A stretch of DNA of 64,000 nt, from NCBI GenBank assembly GCA_963691655.1, contig OY829329.1, forward strand, positions 58,851,408-58,915,407. Direction: 5' to 3'. The position numbers and the translations under genes were made by a program. The stretch's first letter is position 1, and each line of letters starts with the position of its first letter. Shown here piece by piece: positions 44,741 through 57,919 of the stretch. Source of the DNA: Toxonevra muliebris. Lineage: Eukaryota; Arthropoda; Insecta; Diptera; Pallopteridae. The notes beneath the pieces were generated by a model. The model made no database searches, had not been told where the DNA came from, and worked only from the letters and a program-made list of their open reading frames with translations.

Positions 44741-47228
44741 GTTATTTTTTTTTTGTGTAGTATTTATTTATATACTAGCAGCGAAATGAAGCCTCAGCTA
44801 AGCTCAAATGCAGAGCGAGCACAAGGAATAAACTTATGACAGTCTCCCTACACACACACACACACAGCACACCTAACTCCCTCTCTGATTTCCTCCTTTG
44901 TGCTTTCGTTTGCTATGTATCTAATATTTGCATGCTATTTTTGTTGTTATTTTTGTTTATTTCTTCTGTGAGGTGTGCGCTTAGGGGAGGATTATGAATT
45001 TTTTCCTTCGTTTTGCTTTTTATTATTGGTTAATGTTAGCAAATGAAAAAATGATAGCAAAAATAAAACAAGAACAAAATTCGCGTGTGTCTGTTTATTC
45101 AACTTGTCTATGGAGCAGGTTTCTTTGTATGTGTATGTTTGTGTGTGTATGAGAGTAGGTGTTGTTGTTGCTTTTGGGCGAAAACATTTTTTGACTTTTG
45201 CGCAAATATAAAATGAGAGAAAGAGATGAAAATTATGAAAAAATATGAGAAGCTCAAAGAGTAGAATAACGTAAGTAAAGCGCATTGCTTATCATTTTTG
45301 TTGTTGTTGTAATTATTTTTATTTTATTTTTTCTGGTGTCTGCTGGCTGCTTTCTTTTTTTCTTTTTTTGCTACAAGGAAGTGCGAAAATTTTTGTAATA
45401 TTGCAGGTATGTAGGTAGATTCTAGAAAATATTAGGGGAAAGCAAGCAACCTGAATAGGGGAGAAGTGTACCAGTTGTCAAAAAAAATTGTGAATGAACC
45501 TCTGAATCTCTTATTAGCATTATCAAATTGTTAATTTAGATCTTATGTTATATTTTGAGTTCATTCTGTGCATTTTTGTCATAAGCTTAGAAGAAAAATA
45601 AAAAGGACATAAGAAAAATAATAAGGTTTCACAATATACCAAACAAATCGAAACAAATTCAAGACTCTTAATGTCCTTCATCTTCTTGTTCCTGAATCTT
45701 TTTCTTTTTTCTTCAACATTCCTCTCGTTTGTAGCGAAGTTGGTCTTAATATATTTTGGCTTTGTTGTTATTATACAGTTACGAAATGAAAGCTAGTTCC
45801 TAAACATTGAAGCAACTACATACTTAGTACTAGCAACAACAATATTTCGACAACAACATTTAGCCTAAAGTTTAGCATGTTCATTGAGAACGCGTATTTA
45901 GACAACAACTACAAAAATGATTCCATAGAAAAGCACTTAAAAGCTCCATGCACCTACCTGAAATGCGTATTAGCATAATAAAATTCACAAAAAAAATTAG
46001 ATTTTTCTTATTGACAAGAAATTTCTATTTTTCTCAATACTTTCCTGTTCAAAAATTTTGCGGCTTTAACATTTTCTGGCGATAGTATTACGAATAAGTG
46101 AAAAAAGGTAAAATTTTATCGATTTATGAACCGTGTTGTGCCAAAATATGTCGACACTATAGTATTTGTAACAACAAGGACTACTCTCCTTCATTTAAAT
46201 CAAAAAACTTATATTTTGCCCTGGGAATAATCCCATTGATATTTGGGTAATTGTAAACGGCTGTTATTTTATCCTTTCAAAATTAATTGCAGTAGTCCAA
46301 GAACAATTTGATGCCGGCGGTTGTCGTTCAAATATAACTAAAAATTTTAATCGTAAAGAGGACGTGTGGTCTAAAAGTCAAAATAAGGTTGCTTGCATTT
46401 ACCCTGGATTTTAGAAATAATTGGGGGAAATGCAAACACGACTATTTTGCGCTTCATGAGGTTCAAAGCGCGGTTTCCTTATGTTTTTTTTTTAATAATA
46501 ATGTTAATTTTCGGGTGTAAAAAAGAATTTTTTTTTTTAATTTTTCAAAATATTGGAGTAAAAGAAGTAGAAAATGTTTCTGTTTAACTCAACTAACCCT
46601 ATGAAGGTTATTATTAAATTTTTTTTGTACAGTCCATGAAAAGGTCAAAAAAGCCCATACAAAACCATACTTAAAAAAGGAAAAGGTCTATAAAAACGTT
46701 CAGAACTTGAAACTGAATGACAAACGCGCTCTAATTTCTGAGATCTATTGTAATTGCGTGCATTTTCTATTGAACGTAAGAAGGACATAATTATTTTCAC
46801 CCAAGGGTTATACATTTTCTATTTTTTATCCATCTACCATCATTGCAGATTTTTCAGAGAAAATTAGAAAGATATACAAAATACAAGAATAAAGCTATTC
46901 GAGACAATGGACTAAAGCAATGTGAACTCCCCGTTTTCAAAAGTCGTTGAATACCATAGATTATAAATTTTATTTTGCTTTTTCCGCTCTCTGGTGATTA
47001 ATAAAATATGAGGGAAGGGGGCGGGGAGACAACCAATTTTAGCACTAATGTATTTCCTCCGCAGAATGCTTAAATATTGATTGTAGACATTTTTTCGTAG
47101 ATTGCTTATTACTCGAGATATTTGAAAGTTTCACATCCTGTAGATCGGGTTTGTGCCAAGGATTACAATCAGTAGAAAAAGTTGGAATTTTTGCTATTTC
47201 ATGACGTTGCTACCTGATGTCACTGCTG
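44741..47228. other. unique noncoding DNA, transposon-poor
   Basis: No element or exon is recognised. It holds a CA run at about 44851-44867 and TTGTTGTTGT near 45298-45310. ATTGCAG|GTATGT at 45406/45407 joins an acceptor-like and a donor-like string, but its pyrimidine tract is interrupted. Confidence 0.4.
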
Positions 47229-47230
47229 TA

Positions 47231-47246
47231 TCCACTAGCGGATCCA
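47231..47246 (+). repeat. solo hAT-type terminus
   Basis: CCACTAGCGGATCCAGG matches the left end of the 17105-17280 MITE, including the CAGG consensus. A matching right end is not seen within the next kilobase, so this is probably a decayed or truncated element. Confidence 0.45.
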
Positions 47247-47639
47247 GGTTGGGGTCTTTAAAACAAAAACCGCTGCTTTTCGACACATTAATCGCAATTC
47301 CCTAAACAAGCATGCAGTCATTGAAAATAGCTTTAAATAAGCATAAAATATTTTCAAAATTCATGAACTTTCGTTATAAAGTCTTAATTAATACAGAACT
47401 CACGTACGAGTACAGTGAGTTGTAGCTGTGCTGGTGAATAATAATTAATAACTTTCAGTTGTAAGTATATACCTAATTTATTTTTTATTGTACCTTTTTT
47501 TCAGAAATGCAATATGCATATTTCATATCTGCTTCGAATGGATAATGTCTTAAATATAAATTTCAAATTGCAATTCACTCAATGGATCTAGATACATAAA
47601 TTTCAAAACTCGAAATAAAAAATCTGCTAATTTAACTGT

Positions 47640-48723
47640 GTGTGGTACAACAAAAACAAAAAAAAAAACAATTCGTGTTTTTGCGAGCAGGTAAAAAATG
47701 GCAAAATTAAAAAGACGAGAAATAATAGAAAAAAATTGGATTGCACATGATTGCTATAAGCAAGCAACAAAAAATCTACAAAAAATAATATACATACCAT
47801 CGAATAAAAAAAAAAAATAAATAAATAATACGAGAAATATAAAGTAAAGTAGAAACAATTAAGAAAGTGGGAGTTACCTTTCTACAAAAAATAAAGGCAG
47901 CAACAATAACAATAACATTCATACATACTTGTACATTCATAAAGAAAAAAACAAAAAAAAACTATACAACAACACAAATTTTGATGTTGATGGATGGCTC
48001 ATAATATTCATACGAACACCGACAACAACAATAGCAATAACGATGGCTACAACGACAACAATATCAAACCAACGAACAACAATTGCCTTTGAAAACTCAC
48101 AGCAACAACAAAAATAACAAAAGAAGAATAACACCATCAACAACGAAAAAAGAATCTTATAAACCAAAATATGAAAAGCAGCAACAACAACACCAAAAGC
48201 TACAAGTGTATAAAAAAGAGATAGCATATACACAGACACGAACTCCAATACTCCACCACGAACACATCCAGCAACAGAGCTCAATTGAAAATCCAAAGTA
48301 CGAACACTATGAAGCAAAGAGGGCAGACCGGCAATAAGAAGAAGAAGAAGAAGAAACGGAACCAGTTGCCAGAAGACATGATATGAATGAATTATGATAA
48401 ATTATTAATCAAAAGCATAAGCAGTTGAAAAGAGAAGGAATAATCGCATACATACTCCCAGTGAAAGAGTGGCACCACATACGTTTACTCTGTATGCGAA
48501 CGACAGAGATGCAGTATAAGCAAATGGAGAAGTATAAGAAGGAACAACAACAACAAAAGCACGACAAACAAATATTAAAGAAATATTAAAAAAAGAACAC
48601 AAACAACAAAAAAGTAAAGCAAAAGGTGAGCGCGCGAGAAGAGAATAAAACAAAATATTCATAAGTTTGCAAAAAAAAAACAACAAAATTATAATGTGAG
48701 ATAGAAGAAGAAGAGAAGGAAAA
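47640..48723 (+). other. A-rich, CAA-repeat region, candidate 5' UTR or promoter-proximal DNA
   Basis: The plus strand is purine-rich with AACAACAACAA runs (for example 47899-47912, 48017-48035, 48182-48192), GAAGAAGAAGAAGAAG near 48337, and few T runs. This asymmetry is common in long fly 5' UTRs. A good acceptor string, TACCTTTTTTTCAG, ends at 47504. No transcription start motif can be assigned. Long open frames here on either strand are repeat-encoded. Confidence 0.35.
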
Positions 48724-48942
48724 ATGAGCGACAAAACCCCACACATCGCTTATGCGTTCGTTTTTTTGCGGAAGGAAGTAACGACAAGAGATACAACCAG
48801 ATGCAGCAGCAGTGGCAGCGGTATCATCATTGCGCTTGTTGTTGTTGTTGCTGGTATCTTGCTCATAATTCTTTCGAACAAAACTCATAATGCTGTAGTC
48901 GACGCTAGCAGCTCTGCTGCCATTACTACTGCTGTCAAACAG
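48724..48942 (+). CDS. possible first coding exon (73 codons) ending at a strong splice donor
   Basis: The ATG is in a favourable context (GGAAAAATGAGC) and the upstream in-frame stop is at 48697. The frame runs 73 codons to CAAACAG|GTAAGTTCG (donor at 48943), an excellent fly donor, leaving phase 0. The predicted peptide begins MSDKTPHIAYAFVFLRKE, has a Ser-rich stretch and then a hydrophobic stretch, IIIALVVVVAGILLIIL. That stretch is written by GTTGTTGTTGTTGCT microsatellite, so a genuine membrane segment is doubtful. It may be noncoding 5' UTR with a real donor. It could pair with downstream exons as an alternative to 51288-51438. I do not recognise the protein. Confidence 0.3.
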
Positions 48943-51287
48943 GTAAGTTCGATTGATTGCTCTCTTTTTTGCTTTTTTTTTTTCAATGAATTTTTACTTT
49001 TGAGCAGAGAGTATTACTGAATATGGAAAAGTGGGTGTGAGTGAGAAAAAAACGTAAAAGAGCATAACGTTTTGTTAGTGTGCGTTTTGCCATGTGTATA
49101 AAGGTGAGAGCATGCATAACATTTTATATACCAAGCATAAGTGCAAATGAAATGGGAATAGAAAAAACCAAAAAAAAAAAAATCTACAAATTCAAACAAC
49201 CATACACACTCACTCACACTTTCTCATTTTTTCACTCACTCACAATATTAACGAATTAAATAAAAATATGATGTGCCTGAAGAGTAGCAAAATATTATGA
49301 ACTTAAATATTTCGTATAAGTAAAAAAGAGTAAGCAAATCAAAAAAATTATTGATATAAAGTATGACTTTTATGTAGTGTGCGTAGTAATACTATACAAC
49401 AACAAGAACCACACGAGCAGCCAGAGCAAAAATTATTGTACATTGTGTTGGTAGGAGAGTGAGTATCTGTTGCGTTTTTGTTGTTGTTGATATTGTTTGT
49501 GTATATGAACGGGCAGGGGGAATTCATATATTAATATAAAAATGTTGCAGCGGCAGCAAAAATTGTATAGAAGAAGAACCAGCCGCAAAGCAAGGCAAAG
49601 GCAAAAGCAAAAACAAAAAAGATAACAGCAGCAGAAGAGAAATATTTTTGTTGTTTTTGAGTGAATTTTCGTTTGCTTATTATTGTTTGTGCCAGTGTTA
49701 TTTTGACGCGCGTGCTGAACGTTACGTTATGGAGTAGTGGCGTTACGTGTGTATTTACTTTTGAGTGTGTTTGTGCTGGCGGTATTCGAATGCAAATAAG
49801 TCGTGAATTTATGTATTACGATAATTCAGAAGAAAATATTAGATACGCTTACGATATATGAGATGAGATACTATTACAAATAATGAAAAACAAACAAAAA
49901 AAAGGAACACTGACGACGACAGCCAGAACCGCAACAAGAGCTAGTTGAAATTTACAAATGCAAGCAACAACAAAGAATTTATGATATACATAGTTAAATA
50001 AAAAAGAAGAAAATCAATTTTTTTATCATGGCAAAAATGTATGAAAAATGCCGACGGTAAATGAGAATTTTATAGTGCAACAAAAATGCCTATTTTTATT
50101 AAATATTTAAGCCACAAAATAGAAAAAGTGCGCGTTTAGCATAACTAAAAAAAAAAAAAAAACAGTATTAAAAAATTTAATTTATTAATAAAGTAAGAAA
50201 AACCGACAGTAAGAGCATGAGCAAGAACAACAACAATAAGAAGAAATCACTCAACGTTTATGTGCAACTTGTAGCGCTGCAGTACATAAAGAGATCGCAC
50301 GCATATCACACACACACACATACGCATACTTACTTATATACACATATACATAGAGAGATGCGTAATATGCATACAGACAGCACATGAAAATAACGTAAAG
50401 TACAACAACAGAAACTACAAAAAAGAAAAAACCTACAACAAATTATTGTTATTACATATTATGAGTAGCGTCGCTTCACCTTCATAATACAAGCTACGCA
50501 CAAGCGGAGAGTAGTGCAGGCAGAACAATAGCGGCAGAGCATGGAGCGGCAGCAGCAGCAGCATTATTAAACCTTAAGTGAATATAATGATGACAGTTGA
50601 TGACGGCAACGTGTAGAGTAAACAACAAAGTGATCTACACATACATACAAACATTTGCAACAAAGTTTTGGATGCAGCACAACCATAGTAACAATAAAGA
50701 AGCAAAAAAAAAAACAACAACAATCACTAAAAGTATAAGAGGAAAAATAAAACGCATATTAAAAACAAACCGGCCAATTTTGCTAAAAATCTAAAATTAA
50801 TTAAACACAAACAAAAAAAAAAAAAGAAAAAGTTTGTTCTGGAATTTTTGTTCTCCAAATACAAAAATCTGTTCTTTTATTTTACTCAAATTTAATAAGT
50901 TAAAAAAAAAAAATAATAATTGATTGCTGGTTATCTTCAAACTCTATGACGTTGGAGCACACACACTGACTTCATCCACCAACAACACCTCAACTCCTCT
51001 CATCATCTTAAAAGGGAGAGCAGTGCAGTGAAGAAGTTCATTCATTTCGGTTTTGTGTTCCGAATGTGTTTGTCAACAAACCAAAAAAAAAATAAAAATC
51101 AAATACTATAAAAGTATTTTAAAGAAAATCGCTTAGAAATCAAAAAAAAAAAAAAGAAAAAAAAGAAGTTCTTTTTATGCAACGCAAGCAACGGTAGCAA
51201 CTGACCGACCGACAATAAAAATAAATGAAATTATTCATTTGTTTGGTTTGGTTTTGCTTTAGGTTTTTTGTTTTTTTTTTTGTTTAA
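48943..51287. other. microsatellite-rich noncoding DNA, candidate intron or 5' UTR
   Basis: No transposon is recognised. CAA/CAG runs occur at about 49397, 49548, 49907, 50228, 50551-50567 and 50718; a CA run at about 50306-50320; A runs near 50147, 50815 and 51140. The plus strand stays A-rich towards 51287, which fits a transcribed leader of the exon at 51288. Confidence 0.4.
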
Positions 51288-51438
51288 ATGAAAAATAATT
51301 TATCAACTGTTTTGTGTGAAATGCGTAGTGATTGCAAAGATATTCATCAAGAAACTATCAATAAAATGATACAATTTGGTACGGTGAAGTATGGAATTGT
51401 TAAACAATTGAAAGATCGTGCGCGTAGCGCTGATAAAG
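51288..51438 (+). CDS. probable first coding exon of an unidentified host gene
   Basis: The ATG at 51288 opens 50 codons plus one base, ending at GATAAAG|GTGAGT (donor at 51439), leaving phase 1. The peptide ([20 protein letters not shown], then [19 protein letters not shown], ending KDRARSADK) has an ordinary charged, balanced composition with codon use unlike the surrounding AT-rich DNA. That is the best non-transposon coding signal in the window. A long A-rich leader precedes it. The remaining exons would lie beyond 64 kb or be too short to see. I do not recognise the family. It could be an N-terminal variant exon of a long-intron gene; no signal peptide is visible. Confidence 0.55.
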
Positions 51439-52873
51439 GTGAGTTTATTTTGTTTTCTTTTTTTTCTTTACTATTTTTTGGTGCAGAAACACATTTGCAC
51501 ATTCATGCAAAAAATTACAATTGAGATCCCTTGCATATTTGGGGCAAAAAGTTTTGAGGGTTATTTGTTTCAAAGATTCTTATTAGATATAGAGCAACAC
51601 TTCGTTGTATGTTGTAAGCTTATTGATATGAACTCCTTCGTAGAGGTAAAAGCATGAAACGGAATTGGAGGAAAGGGATTTCCTCCAAAAAGAGAGACAC
51701 AAAATAACTGTTCAAACGTTTGCACTCTGAGAGTTAATACATAGAATTATTGATTTAACCCTATAGATCCAAAATTTTTCATTTGATCTACAAATATTTT
51801 TACGAATAATATTATGGTGTGCAAAATATTGAATGCTTAGAATGCACGCTTGAGAAAGTTGACGAAAAAGATTCAAAAAAAAAAAAAAAAATGAATTTCA
51901 TATACAGGGTTTTTTAGTGGCTATAAACTTAATTTCTAAGGCGGGTGGGTGGCTTAATTTCTTACTAAAATTGCTCTATAGAGCCATTTTTATTTTATTT
52001 TTTCTTTTTAGAGGTTGTCATTATAGTTGTTATATAATTATGAAAATTACACAAATCTGAAAAGATATTAATTAATAAAAATTGGATTAAATTCAATTAT
52101 TAAGCTTTAAATGAACAATTGCTTACAGCTATTGTTTTGAGATATTGTTTAGAGCTTTCAGAATTTGCTTCATTGTATATTTAACCCTAACTGCTATCAA
52201 ACTTTAGCTATAGCTAGTTGAAAGGTTAAAAATTGAAAAAAAAAAAATAAGTAAAAAGTGCACATAACCTGATTCTCCACTAAAATTTTGCGTAATAGTT
52301 TTTTATAGTTATAATATTGATGAGATATTTATCGTAAAAGCGCGGAAGTGGTAGGGTAAGGAATGTTAGTTATTCATTTGATAACCCTCCATTGAAATTT
52401 TTAGATTTCCACTGCGAAATGTTGCTGCTGGTCTGGTGTCTTCAAATTCTAATTCAATATCCAGAAAAAGAAAAAAAAAAAAAACTGACGTCTTTCCTAT
52501 AATGAACAAATTTAGAGTACATTTTTGAATCTTAACCTCCCGGCATTCTTCACAAACATAACCAAAATAAGGTGCCATTAGAAACACGTTCCATTCAAAT
52601 ATAATTAGTAAGCTAAAGTCCTTAAAGCCTGAAATATTGCAAATCATTCATTCTTTCGCAAATCTTTCTTTAGTAAATATACTTGACTCAACTAAATTCA
52701 GGCATTAAAATATTGAAAAAATTATTTTATTTATTTTTTTAATTGATTAGCTAAGCTTTTCTTCATTCTTTTGAGATGTTTTGTATCTATTGATTTTAAT
52801 ATATTTCAAATTAACTTGCAATGCATTTAGAATATTTAAATTAAAACCTAATTCATTTGCCAACGCAGTCGCT

Positions 52874-52904
<31 letters not shown>

Positions 52905-55900
52905 CACACAACATCTTACACGTCATAAACATATCATATTTCAAAATTTTATATTACTCTAACCAGCCTAACGATCTGTCAGTTGTTCAACTAACCAACC
53001 GACAAAGCAACCAACCCACTACAAGAAGCCAAGTAAAACAGAAAGATAAACTGGATTTGTGTCTGTTTCTTAAGTTAATTAAAAAACCTTAAAAAGACTA
53101 AGAAATATTTCTATGTAAATTTCCTTTCAAAATCAATTAAAAATATATATAAAAATTATGCGAAACTACATTAGTCGAACGAACTTAGTCGCTCGTATTT
53201 TACGACACTTTAATTTATATTAATTTTTTCTTTTGGTTTTTTTTTTTTTTTCGTCAACTAAAAATTTTTGATTAATCATAAAAAAAAAATTTTTTTTTCT
53301 CTCTATCCAATAATAATAAAACAAACACAAAATTAATAAAAAATTAATAATAAAAAAATCGTTTTTCGAAAGACGAACGAAGCCGCAATAGTAACGGCAG
53401 CGACAAAAACAAATAAAGTAAAAGAGAGAGAAAAAAAAAAAAAAAAAAAAACTTGAAATGCTAAATAATATTTTATATTTTATAGTTTATATTTAAATAA
53501 AATACGGTTAGACAGACAGACAGTAAAAACGTATAAACACAGGCAAAAGACATTTCGAATATTTATCAAAATTTCAAAAATATATGTATATGGATGGTAT
53601 ATGTATATATTTAGATATAACAACAACAACCACAATGAAAATCGTTGAAAAGATGAAATAGACAAAAAAAAAAAAAAAGCATCATCGTCGTGCTGATTAA
53701 TTTTAAAATACTCAAAACCCATAAAATAATCAAAATTTAAATTTTTAATAGCAAAAAAAAAAAAAAATAAAAAAAAAACTTAAAAATAAAATAACTTCTT
53801 TTTTTTTTATTTATTTATTAATTTATTTATATTTTGTCGTTTGAGCAGCGCATACACAAAATCGTTGGAAAGAAATATGTAGTAATGATAAATTAACTAA
53901 TTAAAGTAAATAGTTTAAAAATGTAAATATGAAATAAATGCTGCGGTTGCGGCATTTGTTGTTATATTGCATTTGTTGCTTTTGCTTGATAAATATATTT
54001 TTAGAAATATGTTTTTAATTCATCTAATTTATATAAATTAATCATTTGACAGAGCAAAGCGCTCAGTTGGTGAAATATGCCCAACATTTTGTGTTATCAT
54101 TCAAAATTCATTATAAAAAATTTCTCAAGAAATATTGAACAGAAATTTTTATTTTGTTTGTATAAAGAAAAACAATAAAGGAAGCTGCACGTGTATGCGT
54201 TTTGATACTTTCAGCAGCATTAATTTATGCTATCTTTAGTTTTAAATCTTCATTGGAATTGCACCCAGTGGGAATGAGTTTAGAGTCGGTATATATTGTT
54301 TCGTGTTTGCATCGCCTCAACAATTATAAAATGAATGTAAATAATTTGAATAAAATTAATGTAAATAATTTGAATAAAATGAATGTAAATAAGCGGTTCC
54401 CGATATTTTCCGATGGGGGCAGGGTGTGCGGTTTATATTTTTATCCCTGAAAATATTTTTTGATTAATGGCCAACGATCAAAATGTATGTGATTTTCATC
54501 GGGAATAAGAGAGTTAGTCATTCATAGGCGTCTATCACACAAATATAGTGAACTTCTCTTTTACTACATGGCTTCATGTTCTGAAACAAAAGACAACGTT
54601 TATAAAATGGAATGAAAAATATGAAAAATGTTATTGAAAAACACTTCACATAAAAAAAAAAATGTATTTAAAACTAGTTTGGTTAAACTTGACTGAGAAA
54701 CATGGTACACTGCTTTTTTACTACATGGTTTTAAAATGCAACACTATCTTTTCAAAACTAGATTTTTGTTTCCTTACGTTTCAGAACCTGAAAATATCCA
54801 GTCAGACAGGAGTTTTCCTTTAAAATTTATAATTTTAGAAACATTAACTTGCGTTTCAAGATACAAAAGTTAGTAATCAGTAAGAGGGCTCAGCATGCCT
54901 GAAATAACCTCACTTTTTTTTGCCGATACTTACAGTCAATTCTTCATTTGTATACCTCCATTTCCACTAGTCAAGTTTTCTTGCCGACAAGTCCACTTAG
55001 TAGGCGAGGTAAAACAGTCGAAAGGAGACAAATATTTATTGTATTCTTCTTTCTTTTTATTGTTGTAAGTTGAATTGCTTAAGAAAATTTGTCTTGTAGA
55101 AATTCAAACGATCAGACTAAAAGCGATTCGAGTTAAAGAAAACTTGCTTTGGGGAAATGGAAACTATAAATTCTTCATAATTTGTTTTAAATCGTGGGCA
55201 ACAGATTTCCTACTGGGCATTCACAGCCACACACGATACACCATGCATTTCTATTAAAAATTATACTTTTGAAAATATCTATATAATTATAAAAATTTGA
55301 TTTACCGAAACAACAACAGCAACGCATTTATTTAAATTCAATTGTAGTATCTCGAAAAAAATGAAAAAAAAAATTAATTAAAATTTTTTTTTCTACCACG
55401 ATCACTTAAATACGATCAATTTTGGAAGTCTCTTAATAGAGAACATTTATTTTATACTAATATAAAAAAAATAAAAAAAAAAAAAATTTTAATTAATTAT
55501 GATTATCATTACTTAGTAGCTCATGGACACAGTTAAAAAATTATTGTATTTCTAATATGAACAGTAATTTCTAAACCTACAATGTGTAAGCTAAAAAGGA
55601 AAAACTCATTCTTTATTTCATACTTCATGCACACTAGGCTTAAAGTATTGTAAATTCAATTTGATTCAACTAAAAAAGGTTAATAATAAAAATACATATA
55701 GATTATGATAAACATTGATAAATATTTATATCAATTGCAATTACACTCAGAAAAAAAAAATTGAATAAGAAAATATTCAAGCTGATGGGGAAAAATAATA
55801 CAGCATAACATTTTTTTACATAGTATTTTGAAAACTAAACTCCAATCGGCCAGTAGAATTTTTGTGGTTACATAGGCTCTTGGGTTGACCTGTGTTTTCA

Positions 55901-57110
55901 GGAATAGTGGTTCAGAGATATGTGGCTTCATACACACTTTTAGAAGTTGAGCAGTTTTTGATGTTAGAGTATTTTGTTTTATGCCGTTTGATTTTGAGAA
56001 GCTGTAAATTTTTTATACATTTTATTTTATTTTTTAAATCATATTTCAACCCAATAAAATTAAGAATAAGAGAATGATCAACCGTGGCAACGTAGTAAAA
56101 TTTCAAATCTCCTAGGTATTGTTGACATAACAACTTGCATTATTGGGTCGAGTCAATTTTTGATATAGCTACACTGCAGTGCTAAAACAAGTATTGCTCA
56201 CATTGTTTTACTCGTTATCTCCACTCATTAAAAATATCGAACAAAAGCATCGATATTTACTCGCAGTGTTGCGAAATCTTAAATTTCAAAATCCACCAGA
56301 ACTCTTCAAAAACACGCATTTTTTTGGGAGAAATCCACAAAATTTATTGATATACCTACGAATATATTTATAGTAGGGATATCAATCCATGAAATTCGGG
56401 GATCCTAAGATTCAATCAAAGTGGTATCGTGAATCCCGAGATTGAAAACACAAAATCCCGGGATTTTCCGGATTCATAAGTATCGACACAAACTTATTGG
56501 AATTCAAATTTTTATTTTTTGAAAAGAATCTTTGTTTTTGAGTGAACGGAATATTTTTTTCATCAAATTTATAATTGGTTCATGGTAGGATTCTCAAAAG
56601 CCGATCAGGTTTGCATTATTTGATACATTATTTTCTTTGTTCTACAAAATTTTGACTCAAATACAAGAATTTGAAAATTCAGAATTTTTCATATTTGTTT
56701 TTTCACTTTACGTTTGGTTTGCGGAAAATAACAAAAACTCAAAATTTTACACACAGAGCGCGTAAAATTTAAAAATTATAAAATGAATACGATATCCATC
56801 TAAATTTTTGGGCATTCCCGTAAAAATTTGGTAGAAAAAAGAAAAAATTATGCTACAAATATAGTCAGCTTTAAGTGAACAAAAAATTAACGATTTGGAA
56901 ACCATTTTCTCTCGACTCAAAGAAAAAATAATAAAAAACACGAAACGCATTTTGGTTTCCATAATATACTGAGCAAATGTCAAAAAAAAAAGCACTGAAA
57001 AAAAGCACTGCCACTACGTGAAAAAACTTTCGCGTTTTATTTTAGAAAATCCACCAAATCTGGTGGAAAAAGCACTAATTTGGCAACACTACTCTACTCG
57101 TATCAAGCCC
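51439..57110. other. AT-rich noncoding DNA, presumed first intron
   Basis: No exon is supported. It contains poly-A runs (51877-51892, 53432-53451, 53750-53780), a CA repeat at 52874-52900, and TTG runs near 53945-53985. The frames at 52366-52647, 53480-53722 and 54202-54450 are low complexity or lack splice context; the last includes a direct repeat of ATGTAAATAATTTGAATAAA at about 54330-54390. Around 56380-56480 GATATCAATCC and ATCCCGGGATT phrases suggest an old repeat that I cannot delimit. Confidence 0.4.
52874..52900. repeat. CA dinucleotide microsatellite
   Basis: An uninterrupted CA run of about 13 units, followed by CA-rich sequence. This is the longest dinucleotide repeat in the window. 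Confidence 0.95.
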
Positions 57111-57114
57111 CCAT

Positions 57115-57608
57115 TTACAATGTAGCGAGAACGCGAGCCGAGTTTCGAAGTCGATTTCGGCAGCGAGACTACTCGTCGCTAGTCTCGTTGTTCAATTGAC
57201 AATTAAGCGAGGCGCGATTAATATGAAACAGCTGTTTAAAGTGTGTTTACTTTATTAAGAGTTACCATCATTCATTGTCAAAAATTGCGTATATATTTTA
57301 AAATCAAGTTATTTTCAGCAAAATTTAATAAAAAAGATTTTTTACTGGTACAATAATTGCTGCACTAAGGGTTAGTCCGTTTTTCCACAGTTTTCTACTA
57401 ACACACTTTATATTTTATTTCATTTCAACAGTATGTAGTACATCTGGCAGCTCTACATGTAACAACATCGCGTCTCGCTCGCGAAGTTTTTTCAAATTTT
57501 CGAAATTCACTGGCGAGACAAATGCATTGAAACACATTGAATGAAAATTTGTCGACGTGACGCTTTCGAACATCGCCTCGTGTTCTCGCTCTATTGTAAA
57601 TGGGGCTT
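57115..57608. mobile_element. CpG-rich 494-bp TIR element
   Basis: The left end AAGCCCCCATTTACAATGTA and the right end, read inward, AAGCCCCATTTACAATAGAG continue as inverted repeats for about 48 bp through GCGAGAACNCGAG..GNTTCGAA. Both subterminal zones are rich in GCGAG/CTCGC and CpG, unusual for this AT-rich neighbourhood. No clear target duplication (GTATCA on the left, CAGTCTC on the right) and no coding capacity. Superfamily unknown. Confidence 0.75.
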
Positions 57609-57919
57609 CAGTCTCATTCCATTCAATGCAAACAAAATAAATATCTCACGTAAGGGAAAAGAGAAAAAACATGTGATAGCACAGGGTTGCATTATTATAT
57701 ACGCAAAAATGGTTTACTTGGTTATACTACCAAACTTGTCAGGCTAATAGCGTTTTCTTTTCTCGATAAAATGTTGCATTTTTTCTGCACCGTGCGAGGG
57801 CTGTCAAATTTCGTGTTCTGTTTTAAAAAAGAGGCAACACTTTCCAAGCGTATTGTGTTCTTTTCTAAAAAATGCTGGCTTCGGGGAGCGGGGAAAAATG
57901 TAACACTTTTGCACTCAAT

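Noticed and set aside
45400..45412. Recursive splice site at ATTGCAG|GTATGT
   Set aside because: The preceding sequence is not a continuous pyrimidine tract and no upstream donor on the same strand is established. The similar string at 18532 is rejected for the same reason.
52195..52225. A further TTAA MITE (CCCTAACTGC..GAAAGG between two TTAA)
   Set aside because: Only about 31 bp separates the TTAA sites and the ends are weak inverted repeats; chance is likely in AT-rich DNA.
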